This document shows, in pieces, positions 1 to 6,267 of a DNA stretch of 8,662 bases. The notes beneath the pieces were generated by a model. That model was given only the letters and a program-made list of their open reading frames with translations. It did no database searches and was not told where the DNA came from. This DNA is from Lachnospiraceae bacterium. Its GTDB lineage: Bacteria; Bacillota; Clostridia; Lachnospirales; Lachnospiraceae. Location of the stretch: NCBI GenBank assembly GCA_017473665.1, contig JAFUKK010000088.1, positions 1 through 8,662 of the forward strand, given 5' to 3'. The number at the start of each line of letters is the position of its first letter. Within the stretch, counting starts at the first letter, position 1. Both the position numbers and the translations under genes were made by a program.

Positions 1-1665
1 ATCACGGGTGGTGGACAGACGATGGGAGATATAGAATACAGTCTTATTTACAGCTGCCTCATGCATTGCCCGGTTCAGATTGTACTCTGCGATAGGGTCC
101 AAAGCACTGGAGGGCTCATCCATAACCAGAATATCCGCCTGCTTGTAAAAGGCTCTGGCAATGGCTACCTTCTGGCTTTCACCGCCGGAAAGGTTCACAC
201 CCTTTTCATCAAACTCGGTGGTGATGGGTGTGTCCAGTCCCTGGGGCAGTGCCGCCAATCGCTCCCCGAATCCACTATGCTCAAGAGCATCGGTGACTGC
301 TGCTGCCTCCACCGCTACGTCTGGCACGTCATTCAGCACTACATTTTCTAATAGGGATGTGCCGTACATCTTGTAATCCTGGAAAACTACACCGATACGC
401 TTATGGTAATCGTCCAAATCATAGTCCTTAATATCTCTGCCATGATAGCGGATACTTCCCTCACTGGGATCATAGAGTCTCATGAGCAATTTAATCAGGG
501 TAGTTTTGCCCGCTCCGTTGTATCCTACGATAGCGATTTTCTCACCGGCCTTTACTTCCAAAGAAATATCATGGAGAATCTCTTCGGAATCCGGGGTATA
601 CCGGAAGCTTACATTCTGCAGGCTGATTTCTCCTGCACCTACGGGCACCATATCACCCATACCATGCTTAATCTCCGGCTCATACTCTAGGAAGCTGCGG
701 ATTTTGTCCACATACAGACTGTTTTCATTGGCCTTGGGTGCGATTTCCGCAATACCTCTCATGCCTCGACGAAGGCTGCCGGTACGGTTAAACAGTACCA
801 CCGCGCTACTGTAATCAATGGTATGTAATACTGCTGCCTGGAAAATCAGGTAAGCAATGTACAATCCGTCTATGATAAAGTCACCTGCCAGATAGCCCTG
901 GGCAAAGGTGAGACCCACACGCTTTTTGGATACCTTTCGCTGAATATCCAGCATTTCCTCATTGGCTTCCTCAAAATCCTTCTCCAGGATATCGCCCACC
1001 TCAGAGTGGAGACGCAGCTCCTTGGCATAATCATTTAAGTAAAATACTCTACTCACATAATTGCGCTTACGCTCCCAGGGATTGACCTTTAATCGTACTT
1101 CATAGTTCAGCTTATTCAGTACCTTGGCCAGCAGGAAATTCATCACAAAGGATGCCAGTACAAACAGGATACCCACCGCATCGGTCAACAGGAAGAATAC
1201 ACCTGTGGTAACAATGATGGTAATACTCTGAACGATACTATTTAATAGGGTCAGGAAACGCTCGATGGAGGTCTCCGCCTCTGCCACTGCCAGCACGAAA
1301 TCATTGTAATACTTAGGATTGTCGTAGCAGGACAGGTCCAGCTGAGCTGCTTTTTCATACATTTTTTCCTTCAGGGCTTTGTAAATCTTGGGCTTCACCC
1401 GGAAGGTGGAGCCATGGATAAAATATCCGTCAGGAATAATCTGAATCATGTTAACCAATAGGATGACTCCGATCACCAGAAAGGCCTTCCAAAAGGGCTC
1501 CCCGTATTCCGCACAGTGCAGCACATACTGGATACCCAGGGTGTGCTCCAGGAAAATAATAAACTGATAACGGAATGCATCATACAAGAAATAGATCATA
1601 TATCCCGGGGCGGTTTTAAAACATAATCTCCACAAAAACATGTGGTTTTCCCATACTCTTTTCAT
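1..1665 (-). CDS. ABC exporter half-transporter (permease + ATPase fusion), C-terminus cut by window edge
   Basis: I translated 555 residues in one open frame from the ATG at 1665 to position 1. The missing C-terminus is probably only a few dozen residues. The N-terminal half is an ABC exporter-type membrane domain, with hydrophobic stretches near residues 22-40, 61-78, 143-180 and 257-280. The ATPase domain follows, with Walker A GYNGAGKT at 381-388, Q-loop Gln429, signature LSGGE at 492-496, Walker B ILVMDE at 512-517 (catalytic Glu517), D-loop SALD and switch His548. No C39 peptidase domain precedes the membrane part. The start overlaps the previous gene's stop (TAATG), and an AAGGGGG ribosome binding site lies inside that gene's last codons, so translation is probably coupled. 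It is expected to pair with the 616-residue half-transporter upstream. The substrate is unknown; a peptide, lipid or drug is possible. Confidence 0.93.
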   Translation of the reverse strand, partial: MKRVWENHMFLWRLCFKTAPGYMIYFLYDAFRYQFIIFLEHTLGIQYVLHCAEYGEPFWKAFLVIGVILLVNMIQIIPDGYFIHGSTFRVKPKIYKALKEKMYEKAAQLDLSCYDNPKYYNDFVLAVAEAETSIERFLTLLNSIVQSITIIVTTGVFFLLTDAVGILFVLASFVMNFLLAKVLNKLNYEVRLKVNPWERKRNYVSRVFYLNDYAKELRLHSEVGDILEKDFEEANEEMLDIQRKVSKKRVGLTFAQGYLAGDFIIDGLYIAYLIFQAAVLHTIDYSSAVVLFNRTGSLRRGMRGIAEIAPKANENSLYVDKIRSFLEYEPEIKHGMGDMVPVGAGEISLQNVSFRYTPDSEEILHDISLEVKAGEKIAIVGYNGAGKTTLIKLLMRLYDPSEGSIRYHGRDIKDYDLDDYHKRIGVVFQDYKMYGTSLLENVVLNDVPDVAVEAAAVTDALEHSGFGERLAALPQGLDTPITTEFDEKGVNLSGGESQKVAIARAFYKQADILVMDEPSSALDPIAEYNLNRAMHEAAVNKTVFYISHRLSTTRD

Positions 1666-3515
1666 TACTCCACCCCCTTAACTGTACTGTTCACTGTAAC
1701 AAAGATTCCTTCTGTCATTTCTCCGGGGGAAGTGGCCAGGTAATTCTCTGCCTGCTTTTCGTACATATCTGCATAAAGTCCCTTCTTCTGCATCAGCATC
1801 TGATGGGTACCCTCCTCCTTCACCGTTCCGTCCTCCAGCATCAGTACACAATCCGCATTTTGTAGAGAGGATAATCTGTGGGAGATAAACAGCATGGTAT
1901 TGTCTTGACTTCTTTTTAGGATATTGTCAAAGAGCTTATATTCTGCAATGGGATCCAGCGCACTGGAGGGCTCATCAAAAATCTTCACCGGGCATTTCTT
2001 TACAAAGGCTCTGGCCACCACGATTTTCTGGTACTCGCCACCGGACAGTACTGCGCCATCCTCTGCAAATTCCTTGGTCAAAATGGTATTCAGGCCTTTA
2101 GGCAGGGACATGACCTTGTCATACACTCCCGCCAGCTTCAGAGCCTTTACCACCTGCTCCTCATCTGCCTGCGTGCCACGACGCATCAATACGTTTTCCA
2201 TGACAGACAGGGAAAACATCTGGTGGTCTTGAAATGCCGTAGCAAAAAGCTGACGGTATTTTTGCAGATTGTATTCCTTGATATCTCTGCCGTTTAAAAG
2301 GATTTCGCCCTCTATGGGGTCGTAAAGCCTCAGCAACAGCTTAATAATGGTGGACTTACCGGCACCGTTATGTCCTACCAGGGCGTAGGTCTTGCCTCCC
2401 CGGATTTCAAAGGACAGATGATGGATGACCTGCTCATCCTTGTAGCTAAAGCTAACATCCCGAAACTCAATACAATGAATCTCATCCCCCGGGTCCGCAC
2501 CATCATAATCCTCCGGCAACTTTTCCTCATATTCCAGGAAATTTCGCAGATTGTTTACGAAGAGACCATTTTTAAAACAGGTCATGAGAGACTCTGTAAA
2601 TCCAATCAGTATCCAGGTGGAGGATACCATCATACTGGTAATCACCGCTAGCTGTGCCAGGTCCATGGTATGGCTCACCAAAGTACGATAAGCACCGTAA
2701 ATCAGCAGACCTTCAAAGATGAAGGTAAAGGTAAACATGACCCGGAACCAATGATAAACCATTGCCTTGGGGGTGTATTTCTTGGTCACCTCCACCATGC
2801 CGTGGATGGCATCCTTATAATGACGCTTCATCAGTGCAAAAGCATCCGTCAGACGTACCTCTTTGGCATAGTCAGTCAGGTACATGACACGGTTTACATA
2901 AGCCACCTTACGATTATGAGGTGCCAAATCCTTATTTCTTTCAAATTCGATTTTGCTCAGCTTACTGTTGAATACGAAATTACCGATGACCGGGAACAAT
3001 ACAAAGAGCACTGACAGCTTGTCCACATCATACATCAGCCAGAAGGACACCACCGTAGCAATGACTCCGAAAAATACACCGCAGACCACATCCACTGTGT
3101 CGGTCAGTCTCTGATCCGCCTGCTCCATAGCCAGAGTATATTTGTTATAAAACTCACTATCCTCAAAACAGGCCAGCTCCACCTTCCGGGATTTCCGGAA
3201 CAGGATCTTATTCAGTCCCTTATTCACAATAATCTGGGTAATGGGAACTACCTTGCCGTTAAAATAGCTGTTGTATAGGGAGACACTGGCAAATACCGTT
3301 ACGGTAATACACAGGAACATCATAATGGATGAAAATTCCTGCTCCGTCTCCAGGGCGTTGATTACATAACGCATGAAAAACGCACTGTAAAACAGCCACT
3401 CAAAATATCCCAAAAACCGGATTACCGCAATATGAATCACCCGGCTGGGACAGATGCGCCATAGAAGCTTTAGCGCATACAGATTGTTGCGGAATGCTTC
3501 CATTCCTTTTTTCAT
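1665..3515 (-). CDS. ABC exporter half-transporter (permease + ATPase fusion), 616 aa
   Basis: This is a complete fused membrane-plus-ATPase protein of the MdlB/MsbA-like exporter class, of ordinary length for a half-transporter. Hydrophobic segments lie near residues 28-50, 62-80, 143-162, 166-184, 256-278 and 286-306. The ATPase domain (about 346-590) shows Walker A GHNGAGKS at 381-388, Q-loop Gln429, signature LSGGE at 490-494, Walker B VKIFDE at 510-515 with catalytic Glu515, D-loop SALD and switch His546. All catalytic motifs are intact here and in the neighbour, so neither nucleotide site looks degenerate from its own subunit. The start is fixed by a GAGGAGG site 8 nt upstream. It lies 64 bp downstream of the GNAT gene and overlaps the next ABC gene by 1 bp. 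The last ~25 residues beyond the ATPase are not family-typical. The role is probably export as a heterodimer; the substrate cannot be read from the sequence. Confidence 0.95.
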   Translation of the reverse strand: MKKGMEAFRNNLYALKLLWRICPSRVIHIAVIRFLGYFEWLFYSAFFMRYVINALETEQEFSSIMMFLCITVTVFASVSLYNSYFNGKVVPITQIIVNKGLNKILFRKSRKVELACFEDSEFYNKYTLAMEQADQRLTDTVDVVCGVFFGVIATVVSFWLMYDVDKLSVLFVLFPVIGNFVFNSKLSKIEFERNKDLAPHNRKVAYVNRVMYLTDYAKEVRLTDAFALMKRHYKDAIHGMVEVTKKYTPKAMVYHWFRVMFTFTFIFEGLLIYGAYRTLVSHTMDLAQLAVITSMMVSSTWILIGFTESLMTCFKNGLFVNNLRNFLEYEEKLPEDYDGADPGDEIHCIEFRDVSFSYKDEQVIHHLSFEIRGGKTYALVGHNGAGKSTIIKLLLRLYDPIEGEILLNGRDIKEYNLQKYRQLFATAFQDHQMFSLSVMENVLMRRGTQADEEQVVKALKLAGVYDKVMSLPKGLNTILTKEFAEDGAVLSGGEYQKIVVARAFVKKCPVKIFDEPSSALDPIAEYKLFDNILKRSQDNTMLFISHRLSSLQNADCVLMLEDGTVKEEGTHQMLMQKKGLYADMYEKQAENYLATSPGEMTEGIFVTVNSTVKGVE

Positions 3516-3546
3516 AACAACTTCCTCCTCACATGTATTTATGCAA

Positions 3547-3570
3547 ATAGACCCATCTTCCCCTGTCTAT
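3547..3570 (-). other. Weak inverted repeat between GNAT and ABC genes
   Basis: ATAGAC at 3547-3552 and GTCTAT at 3565-3570 form a perfect 6-bp inverted repeat with a 12-nt loop in the 64-bp gap between the GNAT stop and the ABC ribosome binding site. No T-run follows, so it is not a terminator. It may be a small processing or stabilising hairpin, or chance. Confidence 0.25.
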
Positions 3571-3579
3571 ATACATTCA

Positions 3580-4776
3580 TCAGTCCCACTGCATGGGGAA
3601 ATATTGCTTCTCCATGTAGGGGAACTTTTTATTGTATTCTTCTACTTCCTCTTTGGGTAGATTTTCGAATACATCCGGCTCCACAAATCTGCCCCCTATG
3701 GCAGATAGTGCACCGGGTATCAATTCATAAGCCATAAAGGCATCAAAATTCTCACCATAGTAATTGGTAATACCAAATTTGTCACTGGTTACAAAACCAT
3801 GCAAAGGATAATACCCCGGCTCTCCAAAAATCAAAATGCCCGGGAATCCTGCTGCCTTTGCCAGGGGAATGGTTTCTGCCAGTAGCAGCTCACCTACACC
3901 CATGCCTTGATATCTGGGGTCCACACATAAGGGACCAAAATTAGTTACCTCTGTCCGCACACCATCCTTTTCCAACCAGGACTTGCAGTAACAGATACAT
4001 CCAATCACTTCCCCATCCTTCACTGCAATTCTGGACAGCTCCGACAAATAAGCGGGATGCTGACGCATCTTATGTACCAGATAATGCTCATCACAGCCCT
4101 TGTGATGCAGATTCCAAAAGGCTCTCTGGGTCATGGCCTCCGTGGCATGATAGTCCGTCTCCGTCTCCATGCGAATCTCTACATCCTGCCGGGTCAGCTT
4201 GGCCGGTTTCTGATACAGGATACCCAGCTCCATGCGCACTTCCTTCCGTTCAATGTCCCTGTTACTATAACAGCAGGAATCAAAACCGATAAGGGTGAAG
4301 CCCTCCTGACGATAAAAAGCAATGGCTTCCCCATTGCAGGACTGGGTCTCTAATATAATTGCACGTCTCCGTTCCAATCGGGCCTGCTCTTTGGCCACCG
4401 CCATCAAACGATGTGCAATGCCCTGTCTGCGATAATCCTCATGGACCCACAATTCACATACTCTCAACCTATTGAACCATTCCTCCGGACAGGTCTCGAT
4501 GCAGGCAATGAGCTCTTCCTTTTCATCCAACACACCCCAGGCACAGGCCCCCCGCCAGCAATCCTGATATAGTCTGTCCGGGAAATCATACTCCTCCGGG
4601 TAGTGACTGATGGGTGTTTCCAGTGGTTTCTTTTCCAGTTCTACGGTAAATTTGTCTTCTTCTTCCTTCATCACCACATCAAAGTATTCATGGGTAGTAT
4701 ATCTCATGGGAATCTTGTAATCGGTCCACTGTTCCTTAGGGAGGTGGATGATTTTGTATTTATTTTGGTTGGTCAT
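3580..4776 (-). CDS. Tandem GNAT-family N-acetyltransferase (two acetyltransferase domains), 398 aa
   Basis: Two GNAT domains lie in one chain. The first (about residues 60-187) has the acetyl-CoA-binding motif RRQGIA at 116-121 and then an LETQ..N..A..FY..GF.L.GFD...YS pattern (142-171), which resembles streptothricin acetyltransferases. The second (about 198-352) has the motif YQGMGVG at 289-295 and resembles YhbS-type acetyltransferases. A normal single-domain GNAT is 150-190 residues, so this is a fusion with ~60 residues in front and a ~45-residue tail. The start is supported by a GAGGA site 6 nt upstream of the ATG. It is the first gene of the three-gene minus-strand operon with the two ABC halves. 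The expected reaction is acetyl transfer from acetyl-CoA to an amine, in the cytosol. The substrate is unknown. Pairing with an exporter suggests antibiotic detoxification or tailoring of an exported product, which is inference. Confidence 0.88.
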   Translation of the reverse strand: MTNQNKYKIIHLPKEQWTDYKIPMRYTTHEYFDVVMKEEEDKFTVELEKKPLETPISHYPEEYDFPDRLYQDCWRGACAWGVLDEKEELIACIETCPEEWFNRLRVCELWVHEDYRRQGIAHRLMAVAKEQARLERRRAIILETQSCNGEAIAFYRQEGFTLIGFDSCCYSNRDIERKEVRMELGILYQKPAKLTRQDVEIRMETETDYHATEAMTQRAFWNLHHKGCDEHYLVHKMRQHPAYLSELSRIAVKDGEVIGCICYCKSWLEKDGVRTEVTNFGPLCVDPRYQGMGVGELLLAETIPLAKAAGFPGILIFGEPGYYPLHGFVTSDKFGITNYYGENFDAFMAYELIPGALSAIGGRFVEPDVFENLPKEEVEEYNKKFPYMEKQYFPMQWD

Positions 4777-4987
4777 TTTATTTCCTCACTTTTTATTTTT
4801 GGCATTGGAAATGTTCGTCCAATTCATGGAATAGTTTTATGTTCTACTAAGGACCCTTGAAAAACGTCAGCACTTGGCGAGGTTTTTTCGAGCCTAGTGT
4901 CTGTTACGTTTTTCACGGAGTGAGAACGTGTCCGTGTAGAATATAAACTGTCCATGAATGGACGAACCCCTATCCAAGGTATCAAAA
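4777..4987 (-). other. Leader region of the GNAT-ABC operon; no confident promoter
   Basis: Apart from the long palindrome and the GNAT ribosome binding site, I see no strong promoter here. Weak candidates on the minus strand are TTGGAC at the left arm of the palindrome with no good -10, and TATATT at 4941-4946 with no good -35. The operon may therefore depend on read-through of the terminator at 4988-5013, or on a promoter that does not match the sigma-A consensus. Confidence 0.4.
4813..4967. repeat. ~155-bp long imperfect palindrome (MITE-like or structured element)
   Basis: The ends are near-perfect inverted repeats: 4813-4830 begins GTTCGTCC and 4951-4967 ends GGACGAAC, differing by one inserted A. 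Pairing continues inward: AGTTTTATGTTCTAC around 4833-4847 pairs imperfectly with 4935-4949. A central hairpin has GAAAAACGT (4859-4867) exactly complementary to ACGTTTTTC (4906-4914), then CAG/CTG, CACT/AGTG and GGC/GCC. The central loop contains six T. The segment ACGTTTTTCAC (4906-4916) could alternatively pair with GTGAGAACGT (4920-4929). No convincing ORF and no clear target-site duplication was seen. The form fits a non-autonomous MITE or a folded RNA element in the leader of the GNAT-ABC operon. Confidence 0.6.
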
Positions 4988-5013
4988 AAGCCGTGGTACA
5001 ATTACCACGGCTT
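4988..5013 (-). terminator. Strong intrinsic terminator or attenuator
   Basis: A perfect 11-bp stem (4988-4998 with 5003-5013) carries a 4-nt loop and is followed on the minus strand by a run of six T (the two T closing the stem plus four more). It starts 5 nt after the stop codon of the 53-codon ORF and lies upstream of the GNAT-ABC operon. It either ends a short independent transcript or works as an attenuator for the operon. Confidence 0.9.
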
Positions 5014-5018
5014 CAAAA

Positions 5019-5180
5019 TCATACAATCATATTACGAAATCCTGCAGGCATCCACTGGATGCTGCAACCTAAATCTCCGGCAGTGCCGGAGCCCATGCAG
5101 GAGCTTCTTCGCATATGAGAACCCGAGGTAATCTGTGAAATGTTTCTGACTTCATGTCTAAAATTAATCACGTATAACAT
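5019..5180 (-). CDS. Small 53-aa peptide ORF, function unknown
   Basis: The start chosen is the ATG at 5180, because a perfect AAGGAGGT (5188-5195) lies exactly 7 nt upstream. An earlier in-frame ATG at 5201 lies upstream of that site and has no site of its own. The peptide begins MLYVINFRHEVRN, has a basic middle (MRRSS) and a Gly-rich C-terminal half with Cys28 and Cys39, ending in FRNMIV. It has no signal peptide or hydrophobic helix. Promoter, ORF and terminator form a compact unit directly upstream of the GNAT and ABC exporter genes, the layout of an exported peptide precursor. There is no Gly-Gly cleavage site, no C39 peptidase and no recognisable RiPP maturase, so that reading is weak. 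The same DNA folds strongly as RNA, so the ORF could be a leader peptide or incidental. I do not recognise the family. Confidence 0.45.
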   Translation of the reverse strand: MLYVINFRHEVRNISQITSGSHMRRSSCMGSGTAGDLGCSIQWMPAGFRNMIV

Positions 5181-5206
5181 TTTGTTTACCTCCTTTCTCA
5201 TAGTTT

Positions 5207-5257
5207 AGTCTTTATAGTTTTATATACTAAGACTTTTTCCAAAATTATGCAAGTCTT
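5207..5257. promoter_or_regulatory. Three AGTCTT-type motifs at 22-bp spacing over the promoter
   Basis: AGTCTT (5207-5212), its complement form AAGACTT (5229-5235) and AAGTCTT (5251-5257) start exactly 22 bp apart, about two helical turns, in alternating orientation across the -35, -10 and start of the small unit. This is a possible operator array for a dimeric regulator. The DNA is AT-rich, so chance is not excluded. Confidence 0.3.
5224..5252 (-). promoter_or_regulatory. Promoter of the small RNA/peptide unit
   Basis: On the minus strand, -35 TTGCAT (5252-5247) and -10 TAGTAT (5229-5224) are separated by 17 nt. The predicted start is near 5217, giving a ~37-nt leader before the ATG at 5180. 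An exact inverted repeat, AAGACTT (5229-5235) and AAGTCTT (5251-5257), brackets the spacer. Confidence 0.55.
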
Positions 5258-5347
5258 TTTTTCTTATTTCTTTGTGTATCTTTTTTACTATTTTCTTAAC
5301 TTACCTAATATGATGTAATTTTAAAATTAAATTATAAATATTTTTAC
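5258..5347. other. AT-rich spacer between divergent promoters
   Basis: This very AT-rich stretch lies between the minus-strand promoter of the small unit and the plus-strand dinD promoter. I see no ORF, hairpin or recognisable binding site in it. Confidence 0.5.
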
Positions 5348-5376
5348 TTGCTCTTTTCGGTGTAATTTATTATAAT
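5348..5376 (+). promoter_or_regulatory. dinD promoter
   Basis: A perfect TATAAT (5371-5376) follows TTGCTC (5348-5353) at a 17-nt spacing. The -35 matches the consensus poorly (TTG only), but the -10 is ideal. The start is expected near 5383, at the LexA box. Confidence 0.75.
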
Positions 5377-5382
5377 TAATAA

Positions 5383-5396
5383 AGAACAAATGTTCT
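5383..5396 (+). promoter_or_regulatory. LexA (SOS) box of dinD
   Basis: AGAACAAATGTTCT is a 14-bp palindrome that matches the Gram-positive LexA core GAAC-RNRY-GTTC exactly. It sits directly downstream of the TATAAT, over the predicted transcription start, where a bound repressor would block initiation. Confidence 0.9.
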
Positions 5397-5417
5397 GTTA
5401 GCTTAAAGGGGGATATT

Positions 5418-6263
5418 ATGGATAAATCACGTATTAAATCAATCATAGAAAAATATAATGCAGTTGTTCATAAAGATGAAGAATTAAATATTGAGTTTTG
5501 GTATGCGAGAGAATTGATGCCTTTACTGGGATATGAAAGATGGGAAAATTTTGATCAAGCTATTAAGCGTGCTATGAATTCTTGCGACACATCGGGTATT
5601 GAAGTGTTAGACCATTTTCGTGAGGTCACGAAAATGGTTCAATTAGGTAGCGGTTCTAACAGAAATATAAAAGACTTTATGCTTACCAGATATGCTTGTT
5701 ATTTAATTGCTCAAAACGGTGATCCAAAAAAGGAAGAAATCTCTTTTGCACAAAGTTATTTTGCAATTCAGACAAGAAAACAAGAACTAATAGAAGAACG
5801 AATCGCGTATATTGAACGGACAGAGGCCAGAGGTAGATTGCGCGAATCTGAAAAAAGATTATCACAAAATATTTATGAACGAGGTGTAGATGATGCAGGA
5901 TTTGGACGCATCCGTTCAAAGGGAGATACTGCATTATTTGGTGGAAAATCTACACAAGATATGAAGAAAAAATTGGGTGTAAAAGAAAATCGTCCATTAG
6001 CAGATTTTCTTCCAACACTTACAATTGCTGCAAAAAATTTGGCTACAGAAATGACAAATTATAATGTAGAAGAAAAAGATTTACGTGGTGAATCATCTAT
6101 CACAGTAGAACATGTTCAAAATAATTCCACAGTTCGTGAAATGTTAGGAAAACGTGGAATCAAGCCCGAAAATTTACCAGCTTCAGAGGATATAAAAAAA
6201 TTAGAACGTCGAGTAAAATCTCAAGAGAAAAAAATAGCAACTCAATCCGGTAAGCTTCCATAA
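5418..6263 (+). CDS. dinD: DNA damage-inducible protein D (DinD), 281 aa
   Basis: The protein matches DinD along its length (E. coli DinD is about 274 residues). Shared blocks are the N-terminal FWYAREL..LLGYERWENF segment (27-45, Bro-N/antirepressor-like), RYACYLIAQNGDPKK (91-105), the SYFAIQTRKQELIE helix (113-126), GFGRIRSKGDTALFGG (161-176) and a basic coiled-coil-like tail (257-275). E. coli DinD is SOS-induced and reported to act against RecA filaments; that activity here is inference. The ATG has AAAGGGGG 5 nt upstream. The sigma-A promoter and LexA box give direct sequence support for DNA-damage regulation. The gene is monocistronic and ends 4 bp from the convergent neighbour's stop. 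Its A/T-ending codon use is clearly different from the surrounding genes, which suggests horizontal acquisition. Confidence 0.95.
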   Translation: MDKSRIKSIIEKYNAVVHKDEELNIEFWYARELMPLLGYERWENFDQAIKRAMNSCDTSGIEVLDHFREVTKMVQLGSGSNRNIKDFMLTRYACYLIAQNGDPKKEEISFAQSYFAIQTRKQELIEERIAYIERTEARGRLRESEKRLSQNIYERGVDDAGFGRIRSKGDTALFGGKSTQDMKKKLGVKENRPLADFLPTLTIAAKNLATEMTNYNVEEKDLRGESSITVEHVQNNSTVREMLGKRGIKPENLPASEDIKKLERRVKSQEKKIATQSGKLP

Positions 6264-6267
6264 AAAT

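Larger units (their letters stand above)
4984..5217 (-). ncRNA. Candidate structured RNA of ~230 nt with its own promoter and terminator
   Basis: Read on the minus strand from the predicted start near 5217, three nested complementary pairs form a long hairpin: 5195-5201 with 5115-5121, 5186-5192 with 5125-5131 (each 7 bp, exact), and AAATGTT around the start codon with AACATTT near 5138-5145. Next comes a junction closed by 5108-5111/5035-5038 and 5096-5102/5040-5046 (7 bp, exact). It encloses two hairpins with 3-nt loops, 5075-5091 (7 bp) and 5048-5062 (6 bp). The terminator follows. The two loops read ACU and AGU, which are mutually complementary. The density of exact complementarity is hard to explain as coding constraint alone. 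It matches no RNA class I can name with confidence. It overlaps a 53-codon ORF, so it may be a dual-function or leader RNA. Confidence 0.5.

Noticed and set aside
22..814. Plus-strand open frames opposite the second ABC gene
   Set aside because: They are antisense to a well-supported ABC ATPase with all motifs, have no ribosome binding sites and show no recognisable protein features.
4603..4860. Plus-strand open frame across the start of the GNAT gene and the palindrome
   Set aside because: It is antisense to conserved GNAT coding sequence, composed mainly of Phe/Leu-rich shadow sequence, and lacks a start signal.
4988..5013. Bidirectional terminator serving plus-strand transcription
   Set aside because: The stem is perfect, but no T-run follows on the plus strand and no plus-strand gene lies upstream.
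5019..5105. Lasso-peptide precursor reading of the Gly-rich C-terminus
   Set aside because: A Gly-start segment with an Asp at position 7 can be picked out, but the Thr at -2 is missing and there are no lasso protease or cyclase genes nearby.
5181..5201. Earlier in-frame ATG at 5201 giving a 60-residue peptide
   Set aside because: The perfect AAGGAGGT lies downstream of it and 7 nt before the ATG at 5180, so 5180 is the supported start.
4984..5217. Retron msr-msd or reverse-transcriptase-linked RNA
   Set aside because: The folded RNA has flanking complementary arms, but no reverse transcriptase gene is present in the window.
5683..5934. Minus-strand open frame inside dinD
   Set aside because: It lies fully within dinD, which is strongly supported by homology and its promoter.
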